DNA of 64,000 nt from Thamnocephalis sphaerospora (lineage: Eukaryota > Zoopagomycota > Zoopagomycetes > Zoopagales > Sigmoideomycetaceae): the NCBI GenBank assembly GCA_003614735.1, contig KZ992426.1:1-64000 (forward strand), written 5' to 3'. Shown piece after piece: positions 1 to 10,891 of this stretch. The notes beneath the pieces were generated by a model. It was not told where the DNA came from. It did no database searches and saw only the letters and a list, made by a program, of their open reading frames with translations. Numbering within the stretch: the stretch's first letter is position 1; each line of letters opens with the position of its first letter. Made by a program: the position numbers and the translations under genes.

Positions 1-1782
1 TTCCGACGACCACCCGCTATCCCGACCGTGTTTGTCATCGCAATTCAGCTGCGCAGGCCGGACAGGACGCTCGGGCTGGGGGGCGACAATGCGCTGGCGA
101 AGTTTATCCTTGGCCGGGTTGCTGTAGCCTACTTTGTTGTTGCCGACGCGATCCACCACTGCAGACGGCATATTTACAATCGACGGGACACGCTCAATCT
201 CGCTGGCAGCTGGGAAAGTATAGGTTCTGTTGTAGGGTACAGTTGGGCCGTTGGTAAGATGAGCAACGTACACCACAGCGCCTAAACTTACGTGGCAGGC
301 GCATAAAACTTGCGATAGGGAAAGTGACCGAGGCGATAAAGCGGTGGAAGCAGCTTGTAGCATAGCAGTTTGGTGGCAATACGCCACACAAGCATGACCA
401 CCACACCTGCACAAAGCCAGGGTAGTCCATTAGCACTATAGTACAGCAGCACGCAGGCAACAGCGGCCCTTACCCAGTACAATCCGGAGTATGGCCCGCA
501 CAAATCCAATGGATGCATAATCAAACGGTATACTGCCGCGCGGAGTCACATCCGGCACCATTTGCGGATAGTGCCAGGTGGCCAACAGCAGACCAAGGAT
601 GACGCCGACAACCGCAATGCTAATAATTACGAATGCCCTAATTAGCGCACGCGAATGCAGGCGACGCTATATGGCCACGCCACCCACCTGTCATCCAGAC
701 AGGGACAAGGCTCAGCCGGGTCTGGATGCAAGATGACCAGTGCGATCGAGACTCCAACAATGAAATAAGGTACTGTGTGGGTCGATGGATGCGCGCAAAC
801 GTCAGATGCCAGCATGACGACGATATTAATAAAGGACGACGTACCAAGTGGATCGGCAGTAAACGCCCAGCTTTCTACAACTGGCCACCATAGACGCCAC
901 ACCTCGTAGACACCAATACCTAGCAATGTACCGGAAACAACGTCCACAAGACCGTGCATGCCACAGTAAAGGCGTCCAAACGTAATGCTTCCCATGTACA
1001 CCCAGAGCAGCGTCTGCACGGCCAGACGACTAGCAGCGACAGCGACGCTGGCTGTAGCATCGTACGGCCAAAAGTGGTCAAGCTGGGCCAGCAGGAATAG
1101 GCCGATCGAGACAGCATTGGCCGAGTGAGTCGACGGAAAGCCGTACTCAAGGCGATGGGACTTGCTGAAGCAGAGCCGGTGGACAGGCGGCGAGTATGGT
1201 CGCGGCAAACATAGTAGATCCTGACCAATGCGTCGTCAGGGACATGCATGCGGGTCATGCACACGACCAATGTCCATCATCGCCCACCTTTAGAAATCCC
1301 GTTCCAAAAACGCCCATTACAAGCACCACTGCTAGGCTGCCAAGAACAAGCGTAAGTGTTTGTCAACCGTCCGCTTGCCACGCCTGCCATCCTTTCTACT
1401 CGCGTGACCACATACCCACGGCCGACATCGGCATAGCCGCACCAGAACAGCAGCGGTATAGTCAGCAGAAAGAAGGTGTGCGTCCCTAGGTTCGTAGTAT
1501 AGGTGAAAAAGACATCGCGCCACGGCGACCGGCAGTTTGACTAACGGCGCAAGCGTACTACTTAGCAACTGATGAGACCAAGACGGCGACGCGTGTACGG
1601 CCACTTGCCTGAAGCCACACCAGTACAGGCTGCTCTGCGTCCACTAGCACTAATAGCCAGCGACGTAGGGCAGACCGCCACGCCGGCAGCATGTCGTCGT
1701 GGAATCCTTCCAGACCGACGGCCCGCTGGTCCGGCTCGGCCGCGACAGCTACGGTGGCAGGCTCTTTCTTGGCGCTAGCCAT
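1..1782 (-). CDS. LCB3: Dihydrosphingosine/sphingosine-1-phosphate phosphatase (PAP2 family), 3' end cut by window
   Basis: Integral ER membrane enzyme that removes phosphate from long-chain base phosphates, feeding sphingoid bases back to ceramide synthesis. Exons read in one frame: 1609-1782, 1416-1540, 1288-1336, 688-1220, 474-637, 292-406 and 226 down to the window edge. All three PAP2 motifs are present: KDLLCLPRP (K-x6-RP), GFPSTHS, and FGRLYCGMHGLVD, which holds the catalytic His. The stretches RSPWRDVFFTYTTNLGTHTF and HPDPAEPCPCLDD are typical of the fungal Lcb3/Ysr3 group. Several hydrophobic segments follow the catalytic core. The first intron (1541-1608) starts with GC rather than GT. 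I start at the Met before ASAKKEP (1782); an in-frame Met at 1824 is also possible. The C-terminal end lies outside the window. Confidence 0.9.
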
Positions 1783-2294
1783 GACACGGAAAAGCAATTT
1801 TGAGCTGGCAGCAGTTGGATACACAGGGTAAAAGACGCGTTTTCAACGGCCAGCCACGGCGGGAATGACGGTCAGGATGCGAGAAAGCAATGCTAGTGGA
1901 GATGGCGGAGAGCGAGACGGGGACTATAGCTGCCGTGGCATGAATAAGATAGGCTGATCGGATCGCGGTCTCATCGGTCGAGCTTTTCTCCCTCGCCGGT
2001 CCACCAAAACAGGCCAGTAAGGGCACAGTTGGACCTGCACAACTGATGGCGTTGCGACTAGTGCGGCGCGCCATGAATGTTATTTGTCTGTATCACCTGG
2101 CTGGAGTGACTGACACGCCGTTGCAGATGTAAAACGATGCGCTGTGCTTGGCAGTCCGGCCGCCACCGGAGCGACATGGTATGGATCGCGATGACCAGCG
2201 AGTACAGGGTGCTCGGGTGGACGGCACATTCATGCTAGGTGGTGCAAGCAAAGTGCATTTATGTTTAAATGCAATCGACGATAGCGTATATACT
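1783..2294. other. Spacer: LCB3 upstream region and GCP2 3' flank
   Basis: About 510 bases between the start of the phosphatase gene and the stop codon of GCP2, both on the minus strand. It should hold the phosphatase promoter and the GCP2 3' UTR. Open frames here are short, unsupported and resemble no family I know. Confidence 0.5.
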
Positions 2295-5200
2295 CTACAG
2301 TGTTCCCGTGCCATATTCATCCAGCCTAAACTGCAGCCGCACCAGCAAGCAAGTAAACTCGGGTGTCTCGGCACTGGTGCTATAGTTTAGCTGATCACAC
2401 AGATCTTGCAATAGCTTGTTGAACTGGTCCTCGCGACGTTGCAGTAGCACATCCTGCTGGTCAAACCACTCGCGTGTGGGCACGATAGGTGCTGATTTTG
2501 GCGCGGCTGGCGTGAGCTTGCGTGCGTAGCGGTCCACGTAGGATGCAAACGCTTCGCAGTTGCGCATCATCTTGTTGTACGTCTAGTTGTCCGCCGGACA
2601 TCAGTACACGCGTCGCTGTATCGCCACACACCGCCACCTACTTTGAGCAATGTTGCATTGGTAAGCATGCAGCCTTTGAGGCATGTGTCAATGTAGTCCA
2701 GATGATATGTCATCAGCTGCTCCACTGTGGTGACCTGTGGGGGATATTAGCACATATTATGGTACTGGCTTGTATGCCCACTACGGCCTGCACCCACCTC
2801 TTTTAGCCGGCGCTCTATCTGGTTCCAGCTTGGCTCAATCACCTCGGAGCAAACGTAGAACGCAAACTGTTGTACAAACCAGAGCATTCGACTGCGCAGT
2901 GCAAAAACGCGTGCGTTCCACCGAGCACGCTCGCGCAGTCGCCAGGCCGGGCCACGCGCGTGTTCCTGCCAGACATGACAGAGTAGACGCTCAACATGCT
3001 TCACTTGGAACAGATGACGGAATAGCAGCTGGTACTTGGTAATGGCACGACGTGAGATGATCAAGGATAGCGGGAATGAAACCCGATAATCTAGCGAGAA
3101 TGCCTCGATACCTGCCATTGGAACAGAGACTGTTAGCACGCCAACGATGCGCACACCGCCTTTCTACCACTGCATCCTACCGACAAATGCTCGCTCATCG
3201 GGCGTGTTGGGCGAACGCATCATAAGCCCAAGGTCGGGACGATCCAGTGCCGAAAGTATTCCGGCCTCGTTGCCGCCACCACCCGCTTCGCTGATAGCGG
3301 CGTTTCCGAGCACATTGGTAGCGAAGGTTACGTCGTCATCGTCTGCACCCTCAGCCGTACGGCCAATCACGCGCAGCAGACCGTCGACCAGTCTATCGCG
3401 ACTCAGTTCGGCTCGTAGCTCTTCCTTGAACGGATCGGAAGCGGCTACTGCCGAGGTACGCAGTACAAGTTCCAGCAACGACTGCAGTTTGGTGAGCGAC
3501 ACCTCTTGTCTCGGTTTTTTCAGCTCGTCGCCGGCTAAATCCAAAAAGTGCGTGAGAAAATCGGACTGATCCAGCAAGAAATACCGTTTGATCGATCTAG
3601 GCAAGGCGTAAGCTCAAGCACAGACTGCGTGTGCACTAGAGCCGGGCAAACTTACCGAAGGCGTGCATGCAGCTGATGATCGGTAAGCAGCATCTGCAGA
3701 AGCGTGCGGTTGGCGTGGTTGTACGCCGCCTCGATGCTGCGCAAGTATCTAGTGGACGGTAGCAGTCAAACGCGGTGTGTGTGTGTGTTGGCTAACGGCG
3801 CATGATTGCGCCACAGATTACGGTCCCATAGGCACCTACCGGACGCCCTTGAGCGCACGCATTACTTCGCTTTTGGCGACCGCACGAGTGGCACCTTCCT
3901 CCAGGTCGGCCCCCTGCTCCAACTCGGCGAGACGTACATCGTCCGCAATTGGAAGGCCACACTCGCGCATCACGTTAAGATACTTGCCCGCCATCAGGAT
4001 CTTCATCTTGAGAGGTTCAAGAAAAGCAGGCACTGCCAAATCACGCAGCACGTAGCGACGCTCCCAGTATGTGACTGAACGCAAACAGATCAAGTCAAGG
4101 CGCTGGTGTAGACTGCATCTTTGCGCACGCGTGTAAACGTCAGACGCTCACTGTACCGCACATAAAGGATATTCGTCCACGGGGTCTACACGATTAGGCG
4201 CGTCCCAGAGCACCTCGCGGCGTTCCTGCACCATAAACTCGTCGTATGGATCGCGGATCTCGCCGTAGCGAATCCATGCGTCCAGCATGCCGAAATAGGG
4301 GACGGATGCACGCTCCAGTAGATGCGCGTAGAGGCGGCGAGTAGACTCGTCACTGTGTCGCGGGGCATGTCGTGCATATTAGATTGGCTAACATGAAGCA
4401 TGGCGGGCCGCTGACGATGCGCTACCGGCTGCTCACCCGCTTAGCTGCAGCATCCGTTCGGCAAGCTTGCCAAGCACGCCTCCTCCTTTGGCACGCAGCG
4501 GTAGTACCAGCTCGCTCCCGGCCATTGCATTCAGCGGATCCTGTCGCTCTTCCACGTGTGTCGCACGCGCCGCCGATTTCACCAGTGCGCCCAGTGCGCC
4601 CATAGTACGTAGTGATAAATGGGCGTGATACCAAAGCTGCTGCAGCGTAAAGCGACCGGCCGAATTTCGAAACTCGCGCTCCAGCTGTGCAATCAGCACC
4701 AGGTATTCCTAGCCGTTTGTAGTGTTGTCAAGAAAAATGCGGATATCGCGCACCCAACAGCAAGGACGATCAATACGGCTGTTCAGACGTGAACCTGGAG
4801 AGCCAATCGGCTTACCTTGAGCATCTCGCGGATGGCTGCGCACAGCGCATGGTTCACCAGGCCATATTCAAATTTGGCACGCGAATCAACAAACGACTGG
4901 ATGGTAACGTAGTGCGAGGCAAGCGGTAGCACACGGCCGACGACATCTCTCAGCGACGGATCTGCCAACGATACGGCCAAGCAAAGTAAGCTTAAACACA
5001 CACGGCCTTTGATCGCATCTACACGCACACACAATCCTGCGCAGCATCCAACCTACCAAGTGTATCGTCCACTTCAAATTCGACACGCTTAAGGTCGTCG
5101 TCGTCGGCAGGCCCATTCTTCAGCACAATCATATCAATGTACTTGCCCTCAATCCCCTGTTTGCATATTACGGCAAGGATCGATTAGCAAAGTGTCGCAG

Positions 5201-6024
5201 CTGGCCGTGGCAGAGTATCCTGAACCGACCATCATCACGTAGAGTAGATCGTCTATGATGGCATGTTCCTGCGTGTGCGTCGGCAGGGCACCAATGGGCA
5301 GCACTTCGCCCTCGCAGTCCGGCTAACATACAGGGTCGTGCGACCGTATTAGCACTTGTATCAGCACTATCGTTGCTGTGACCTGCCCACCTTTGGTGGT
5401 AGTTTACGCATGCGTGACTGTAACGGTGAGCAGGTAAAGCCGGCTGCGTCCTTGACGGCGCCTTGGATGCTTGCTTGTGCCCCTGGCGTCAAGCCTGTCT
5501 TGCGCAGATCAATAACACCGTCAACAGCGTCTCAGCCACCCCCTGCCTCCTGCTAGACGGCCTCCGCTGGTCCAAGCCACTTACGCAGCGTTCGGTTATG
5601 TCGGGCACCCCCCGATGCCGAGTGAGTCGTCTGGAATAAGGTGGCGGTAACCTTTTCCAAGTCGAGCTGGTGAGCGCCCGACGGATAGGATGTGCGTATA
5701 CCGTGTGATCGGCTGCTGCCACGGTTCGCAACGGGGCCACCACCGCCACTGCCACTACCCAGCAGCTGCAGCTCGTCGTGGACTTCTCCATCCGCATAGT
5801 CTGCATTGAACTGTACACAGTCGTCAAGCCAAGAACGGTTGCAGCGCAGCTGTAAGTGACGGTCGGACGGCAGACAGTCTCCCGGTATTTCCGCCCTGCA
5901 ATACCTTGCTTGTCTGCGTCTCATGGCGCGTACGCCGAACACGGCCGTCAGAGGAGGACCGCGTAGCCAGCGGCGAGCTCATATCGACCGCGTCCGAATA
6001 CGTGGGCGTGCGATGATTCACCAT
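2295..6024 (-). CDS. GCP2: Gamma-tubulin complex component 2 (GCP2/Spc97/Alp4)
   Basis: Component of the small gamma-tubulin complex that nucleates microtubules at the spindle pole body. About ten exons. Landmarks from N to C: EHAIIDDLLYVMM near 5250 (start of the Grip1 region), FEYGLVNHALCAAIREMLK near 4820-4880, a coiled exon with LRTMGALGALVKSA near 4600, PYFGMLDAWIRYGEIRDPYD near 4250, WERRYVLRDLAVPAFL and GKYLNVMRECG near 3950-4070, RSIKRYFLLDQSDFLTHFLD near 3560, then the Grip2 region GIEAFSLDYRVSFPLSLIIS and TKYQLLFRHLFQVKHVERLL near 3000-3120. The C-terminal exon ends at a TAG whose last base is 2295. These match GCP2 better than GCP3. Start is set at the Met before VNHRTPTYSD (6024); an in-frame Met at 6264 would lengthen the N terminus. 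N-terminal joins (intron near 5834-5888 and the splice near 5500-5585) are less certain than the conserved core. Confidence 0.9.
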
Positions 6025-6593
6025 GACGCTATGGCTGGCGGGTACGCCGCGCTGGGTGCCTAGCGGAAGCTGCAAAGCCGGCTGAACGCAGGTTAGCCCC
6101 ACGGCTAGCTGGCACCGCCTGCTCTCCTGCGTCGCGGCAGCCTCGACCTGCTTTCGCGTCCAACGCACCGATTCGGCGGGCTGCAAGCACAGGGGGAAGG
6201 GCGTCGCTGCGCTAGTCCAAGGATATGAGAAGTGGCAAAGTGTAAACAGTCGCTGCGCAACCAATTAGGTGACTGAGCCTACCACGCACACCAACGTAAC
6301 AAGCAAAGCCGGGGCACGCGCCCGCACCATCATGCTGCACACGTCTGCACCTGCGTGCAACCGATAAGGAGAGCGCCGTGTTGCATACAGTAAAGGAAAA
6401 TTGGCCAGACCACGCTGGCCACCAGACAGGCAGGTAGCTGCGCATGCAACAATCGTCAGTGCAGCTAATCAGCCCAACAACCTGCCGTCCTCGATCACTG
6501 CCAGTGGACAGAACAGGTGTGGAGAAAACGGCTGCAATAGGTTTAATGGCTACTACAATCACGCATACGTGCCATGCGCATATCGACTGGGCA
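6025..6593. other. Spacer: GCP2 upstream region and P450 3' flank
   Basis: About 570 bases upstream of GCP2 and downstream of the P450, both minus strand. I see no conserved coding frame. Small open frames on either strand have no recognisable similarity. Confidence 0.5.
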
Positions 6594-8811
6594 TTATGCA
6601 GAACGCTTAGTCGCCACCATCATAAGCTTGCCCTCGTTCGGTTCGAGGGTCAGGCGGGTAATAGGGCGCAGATCCTGATCTGGCATCATGGAAAACTCAA
6701 AGTTGCGTACCAGTGACGCCAGAGTCAGACGCAGCTCCAGCCAAGCAAGGCTGAGCGAGCAATGCAGACGGTCAAGCGGTTGTCGGTAGGCAAGCATGGC
6801 ACAGCGCGTCAACTTACTTGCGGCCCACACATGCACGCACACCGGAACTAAAGGCCAAAAAGTTGCGCTTCATCTGGTGCATCGATTCCGAGTCTTCTAG
6901 CCAGCGCTCTGGAATGAACGCATTGGGGTTCTCAAAGTTGTGTCCGCTGCGCAGAGTAACGTGCGGCGTTACCACAACATCCGTCTATTGGCAATCGTTA
7001 GCATACGCGTGCAGTAGCCGCAGGTGCTGACAAGTGTCAGATACATACGTCGCCCGGGATAAAGAAGCCGCACAGGGTTGCGCCCTGCGGAGGCACTACA
7101 CGTGGCGTATCCGAAGCAGCAGGCGAACGGATACGCAGTACTTCGTGAAGAACGGCGTTGAGATACGGTAGGTTCAGTACCTTTGTGTGCGAAATATGAT
7201 CGTCGATGGACGGGAACGCCTCGAGAAGCTCGGCCGCTAGTCGTTCCATGCACTTGGGGTGCTGGAACAGAAGAGCTAGAGACCTGAGAAACGCCGCATA
7301 TTAGAAATACCAAATGCCGCAATCATCTGTGCGCATACGTACCAGCTCAATGTAACCGACGTAGTGTCGGCACCCGCCATGCTAATCACGCCACGACAGT
7401 CGGTTAGAGCAAAGCAATACGGGACGCAGACGTGCACGCCAAAGTGGCGGCTTACAGCAGCGAAATAACGTCGGAGGCCACGCTAGGTGCTGGGAGCAGA
7501 AGCCCGGTTTCCTCATCAACAGCTTCCACAAGTGTCTGGAAAATGTCCTTGGGAGGGTCCGGCATCTGGCGCCGCTTTTCAATCATATCCATCGTGTACT
7601 GTTTACAAAAGTGAGTATAGTGCAACGGCGATGGTACTGTTGCGGCCGCACTGTACCTGGATGAATTCGTTCTCCTCACGCTGGAACTTGGGCAGAAATG
7701 CCGCCGCAAGCTTAGGGCCAAGAACAACTCGCTTTGTGCGGCCCATAGTCTCAGTATGATGCTACACTAGACATCACCCATTCGCTTATGCTTACACCAA
7801 TGCACAGGAGCGAGGTACCGTGTATCCAGTTGGTCACTGGGTGGTTGGAAGTGTGCAGCATGTTGAAGGTACCACCGAACGCAACAGCACCCATCACGTC
7901 CAGAGTCATGTGTATCAGCAGCTTCATCATGTCGACCGGCGTACCGTCAGCGCCCTGTTTCTCAATACACTTGATAATTTTGTTGACGCCCACATCCATG
8001 ATGGTCGGCTCCATGTTTTGCAGATAGCTGTTAGAAAATGCCGGCGCAATCATCTTTTTCTACATGATACGCACAATGCATAAGTGCATACTCGCGTCTT
8101 CAAGGCGGACCGCGTGCTTACGCGTAGCCGGTGGAACGCCGGATCACTTTGCCGATTATCACGTGAATAGAAGCGTAAATACCGCGTAGCTGACTGTGTA
8201 GTGCCACAAGATTACTTACCGCGCTGTCACAATGTTGGCCTCGCCGCCAAAGTAGAACGCCTCGTACATTTTCCCCTTGCGAAACTCGCGCGAAGACAGC
8301 AGAAAGCGTATGCTATCCACATCAACAATACTGATGGCGGTAGGGCCTGTGCACGGTCGCACTCTTGTTAACATCTCACAACGAGCGACCAAGGCATGCA
8401 CACGTACTGATGCGCACGATGGGACCGTAGGTATCATGCAGCTCAAGTAAATGTGCCCATGACACCTGGCGCGCGGTTGCCACCATGTGCGCAACGCCAG
8501 TGAACTTGCTATGCCATGTACCAGGGAGCGACGACATTGGCGATCCCAGTATGTTTATCACCTGAAGGCGCAGCATTGGTAGTGTCAGCGTCGGTGCGGC
8601 GGCCATCAGTCGCTTGTCGCATGCGGCTGCAAACCTTGTAGACGACAAACGCGCCTGCCAGTATTAGAACCGACTCGGTGGTGAACAAATCAATGACGCT
8701 CCACATTTTGACAGTCAGAAATACGGAGGCGAGTGCGGATAATATGCTGAGCTTGGGTAACATAACACCGGAAACAAGCGGGCGATAAAGATGGGCGAAA
8801 AGTGATGGCAC
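6594..8811 (-). CDS. Cytochrome P450 monooxygenase, microsomal type
   Basis: Heme-thiolate monooxygenase anchored in the ER by an N-terminal membrane helix (hydrophobic stretch near 8650-8760). About nine exons join in frame. An intron at about 8567-8650 links VVYK to VINILGSPMSSLPGTWHSKF, the proline-rich hinge. Further on are YGPIVRISPTAISIVD, DPAFHRLR-KKMIAPAFSNS near 8050-8150, the I-helix AGADTTS near 7370, the E-x-x-R K-helix LHEVLRIRS near 7130-7150, ENPNAFIPERW near 6920, and the heme ligand loop FSSGVRACVG near 6850 with its conserved Cys. It ends with TAA at 6594-6596. It lacks the signature of CYP51, so it is probably a lineage-specific or xenobiotic/fatty-acid type enzyme; the substrate cannot be told. 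Start is either 8811 or the in-frame Met at 8763. Confidence 0.88.
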
Positions 8812-9645
8812 AGAAAAGGTGCTTTATACGCTCAGCAGGTGCGTGCGCCGACAAAAGGTCTAGACGCGTCTCTTAGCACACTGAGCAGAGCGCATGCCCA
8901 GCACCGCACAAACACATCCTTGCTACAGTTTCGTCAGGAATGGGCTGCACAGTAGCACGAGATATTGGACGCAGTTTATTATAGCAAAAGGTGGGCATCA
9001 CACCCAAAAAAGGTTTTGCGCGCCGGTCTCTGTCAAACAAGCGCCCGGTTTTGCACGACCTTTATTTGGTCTCGCCGATTCGTGTGTACGATATTTGTTT
9101 GCCAGCCAAGCGGCAACCTCACAAAGCTGGTCGGCCGTCGCGTAGTACGTAGCAATACACATCCTATTATAGACTGACGTCCGTGTTTCCACATCAGCGT
9201 CCTCCTTGGTTATACTCGTAAAGGACCCATGCTTTTGTGCGATACGCAATGGGTGCACTGATGAGTTTTAGGCAACATTTGTAACGCAACCAGCCAGCTC
9301 TGCTCAGCCATTTCTTGGGAATCAAAGGCAAAGCGGGCGACGTGGGTTGGTCAACGGGAATACGATATCATGGCAGCGCTCTACAGACTGCTCCACTCTA
9401 GCGCTACAGCAATGGTTGAGCGAGTGTAGCCTACCAGTGTGTGCATAGCTGACGAGAAACACCGAGATCAAATCTAGTTGACGGCTCAAATCCCGCGCGT
9501 CTGCAAATTTATCAACTGGGCAAAGACAATGCCCTAGCGTCACTTGCCGTTTGCGCATCTCCGATACTGTAGATGCACATCATTGACCGTATCGCCAAAG
9601 CATAGCCAGGTATAGCCATTTACTTTAAACAGATATACTTTGTGG
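8812..9645. other. Spacer upstream of the P450
   Basis: About 830 bases. The longest frame (minus, 8998-9258, 86 codons) has no recognisable domain and no convincing flanking exons. A possible alternative last exon of the neighbouring secreted protein lies at about 9540-9640 (see that entry). Confidence 0.4.
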
Positions 9646-10539
9646 TTAGCACGGCTGGTGCCGCTGTACAATGCGCTTGTTGGCACAACACCTGAATCGA
9701 CGCACATCGTAGCAGAGATTTCCGCACGCATGATGTCCGTACGGGCACAGACGGCCATTGTCGCAATCGTGGGTAGTTGGGTCGTAGCGCTGACCTCCAC
9801 ACATGTAGCCAAACCTGTTTTTCTTTGGCATGGGCCGTCGTGTATGTTGTTGCGGCGGTGGTGGTGTAGGAGTCGTGGTAGTCGGAGCTGTGGCACTGCC
9901 ATCATCACCTTTATCCGCAACTAGCACGTCAAAGCATGCGGTGTACTCCTCAATACCGGCCTTGTTGAACTTCCAAAGCCAAACAACTTGATGACGACCG
10001 GGAGTTGCGTCAGGCGGAACGGTGAAGGTAGCCTGACACGGATGCTTTGCCCGGCCTGGCTGTACACCATCCTCGGAGCACTTTCCATCGTCAAACGGAA
10101 ACTCTCCGCCAAGCTGGTTGCTTTTCGTAAGCTGAGATCGCATCTCGAGCGTATCTTCATTTGCAACCGGCGACCAATGCAGAGTAAATGTTTTTGGATG
10201 TGGCCGCTCCGATAGCTGATCCTTGGTTACGTGTCCATTTTCAAGGTACGTAATCGTGAGATTCTGCCCAGGTGCTGCGCGCGCCATTGGATAGTCGCTG
10301 GTGTAGTTGGGCTCGTCCTGTCTTCCCGGAAAACATGCTGGCCTGTCGTCGGCGGTTGTACCGCGATAGGTCATCTCCATATCCAGGTGCTGCGGACTCC
10401 AACCGCGCTGCCACCCATAGCATCTACTATTACGAAAATCGGTGCATTCGAGCCATGAGTGCGCCTGCGAGTACGGCAGGATCGACAAGGTTGAGAGAAG
10501 TGCCAGACCAACCAGCAGCCTGCAATGGTGAGCAGACAT
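9646..10539 (-). CDS. Secreted LPMO-like histidine-brace protein with CBM52-like C terminus
   Basis: Secreted protein of 297 residues, read as a single exon. Residues 1-26 form a signal peptide ending LPYSQA. Cleavage would expose HSWLEC, placing His27 at the mature N terminus, as needed for the copper histidine brace of lytic polysaccharide monooxygenases. A second His lies in ENGHVT (about residue 103), and RHQVVWLWKF resembles the distal LPMO core strand. A Thr/Pro linker follows (TTTTPTPPPP), then a Cys-rich tail with CGGQRYDPTTHDCDNGRLCP and CGNLCYD, like the CBM52 glucan-binding domain of fungal glucanases. The longer open frame reaches 10605, but the Met at 10539 puts the signal peptide at the N terminus. 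A gtgcgt donor after CGNLCYD could splice to an alternative short C terminus, so the 3' end is uncertain. The LPMO role rests on motifs only. Confidence 0.75.
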   Translation of the reverse strand: MSAHHCRLLVGLALLSTLSILPYSQAHSWLECTDFRNSRCYGWQRGWSPQHLDMEMTYRGTTADDRPACFPGRQDEPNYTSDYPMARAAPGQNLTITYLENGHVTKDQLSERPHPKTFTLHWSPVANEDTLEMRSQLTKSNQLGGEFPFDDGKCSEDGVQPGRAKHPCQATFTVPPDATPGRHQVVWLWKFNKAGIEEYTACFDVLVADKGDDGSATAPTTTTPTPPPPQQHTRRPMPKKNRFGYMCGGQRYDPTTHDCDNGRLCPYGHHACGNLCYDVRRFRCCANKRIVQRHQPC

Positions 10540-10891
10540 GATTGTACCAGTATTTGTAGACAAGCGGTTTGCGCTGTAGGATAGCGTATTCACACGCTCG
10601 GCCATCTTTGTAGTATACTAGACACGCTGGAGTACAGGAACAAAAGATGACTAGCGTAGTGGCGCCGGTGTCTGCCGTTTGTGCAGGAACCAATGTAAGA
10701 CATCGTGTCACGTCAAGCTCGTGATCGTCGCCATAGTTGGGGGGTTTAGGTGACTGCCCGAGCACTGCAGTGATATTGCGTGTTCATGCAAACCAGCCCC
10801 GCCCATTGCCGGCGGTCCAGAATAGAGCAGTGTCCTCGCATTTTAGCATCTAGATGATTTATGGTGTTTAAAACAAGTCGCTAGCCATCGC
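10540..10891. other. Spacer: secreted-protein promoter and transporter 3' flank
   Basis: About 350 bases between two minus-strand genes. The open frames seen here show no similarity I recognise; it most likely holds promoter and 3' UTR sequence. Confidence 0.5.
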
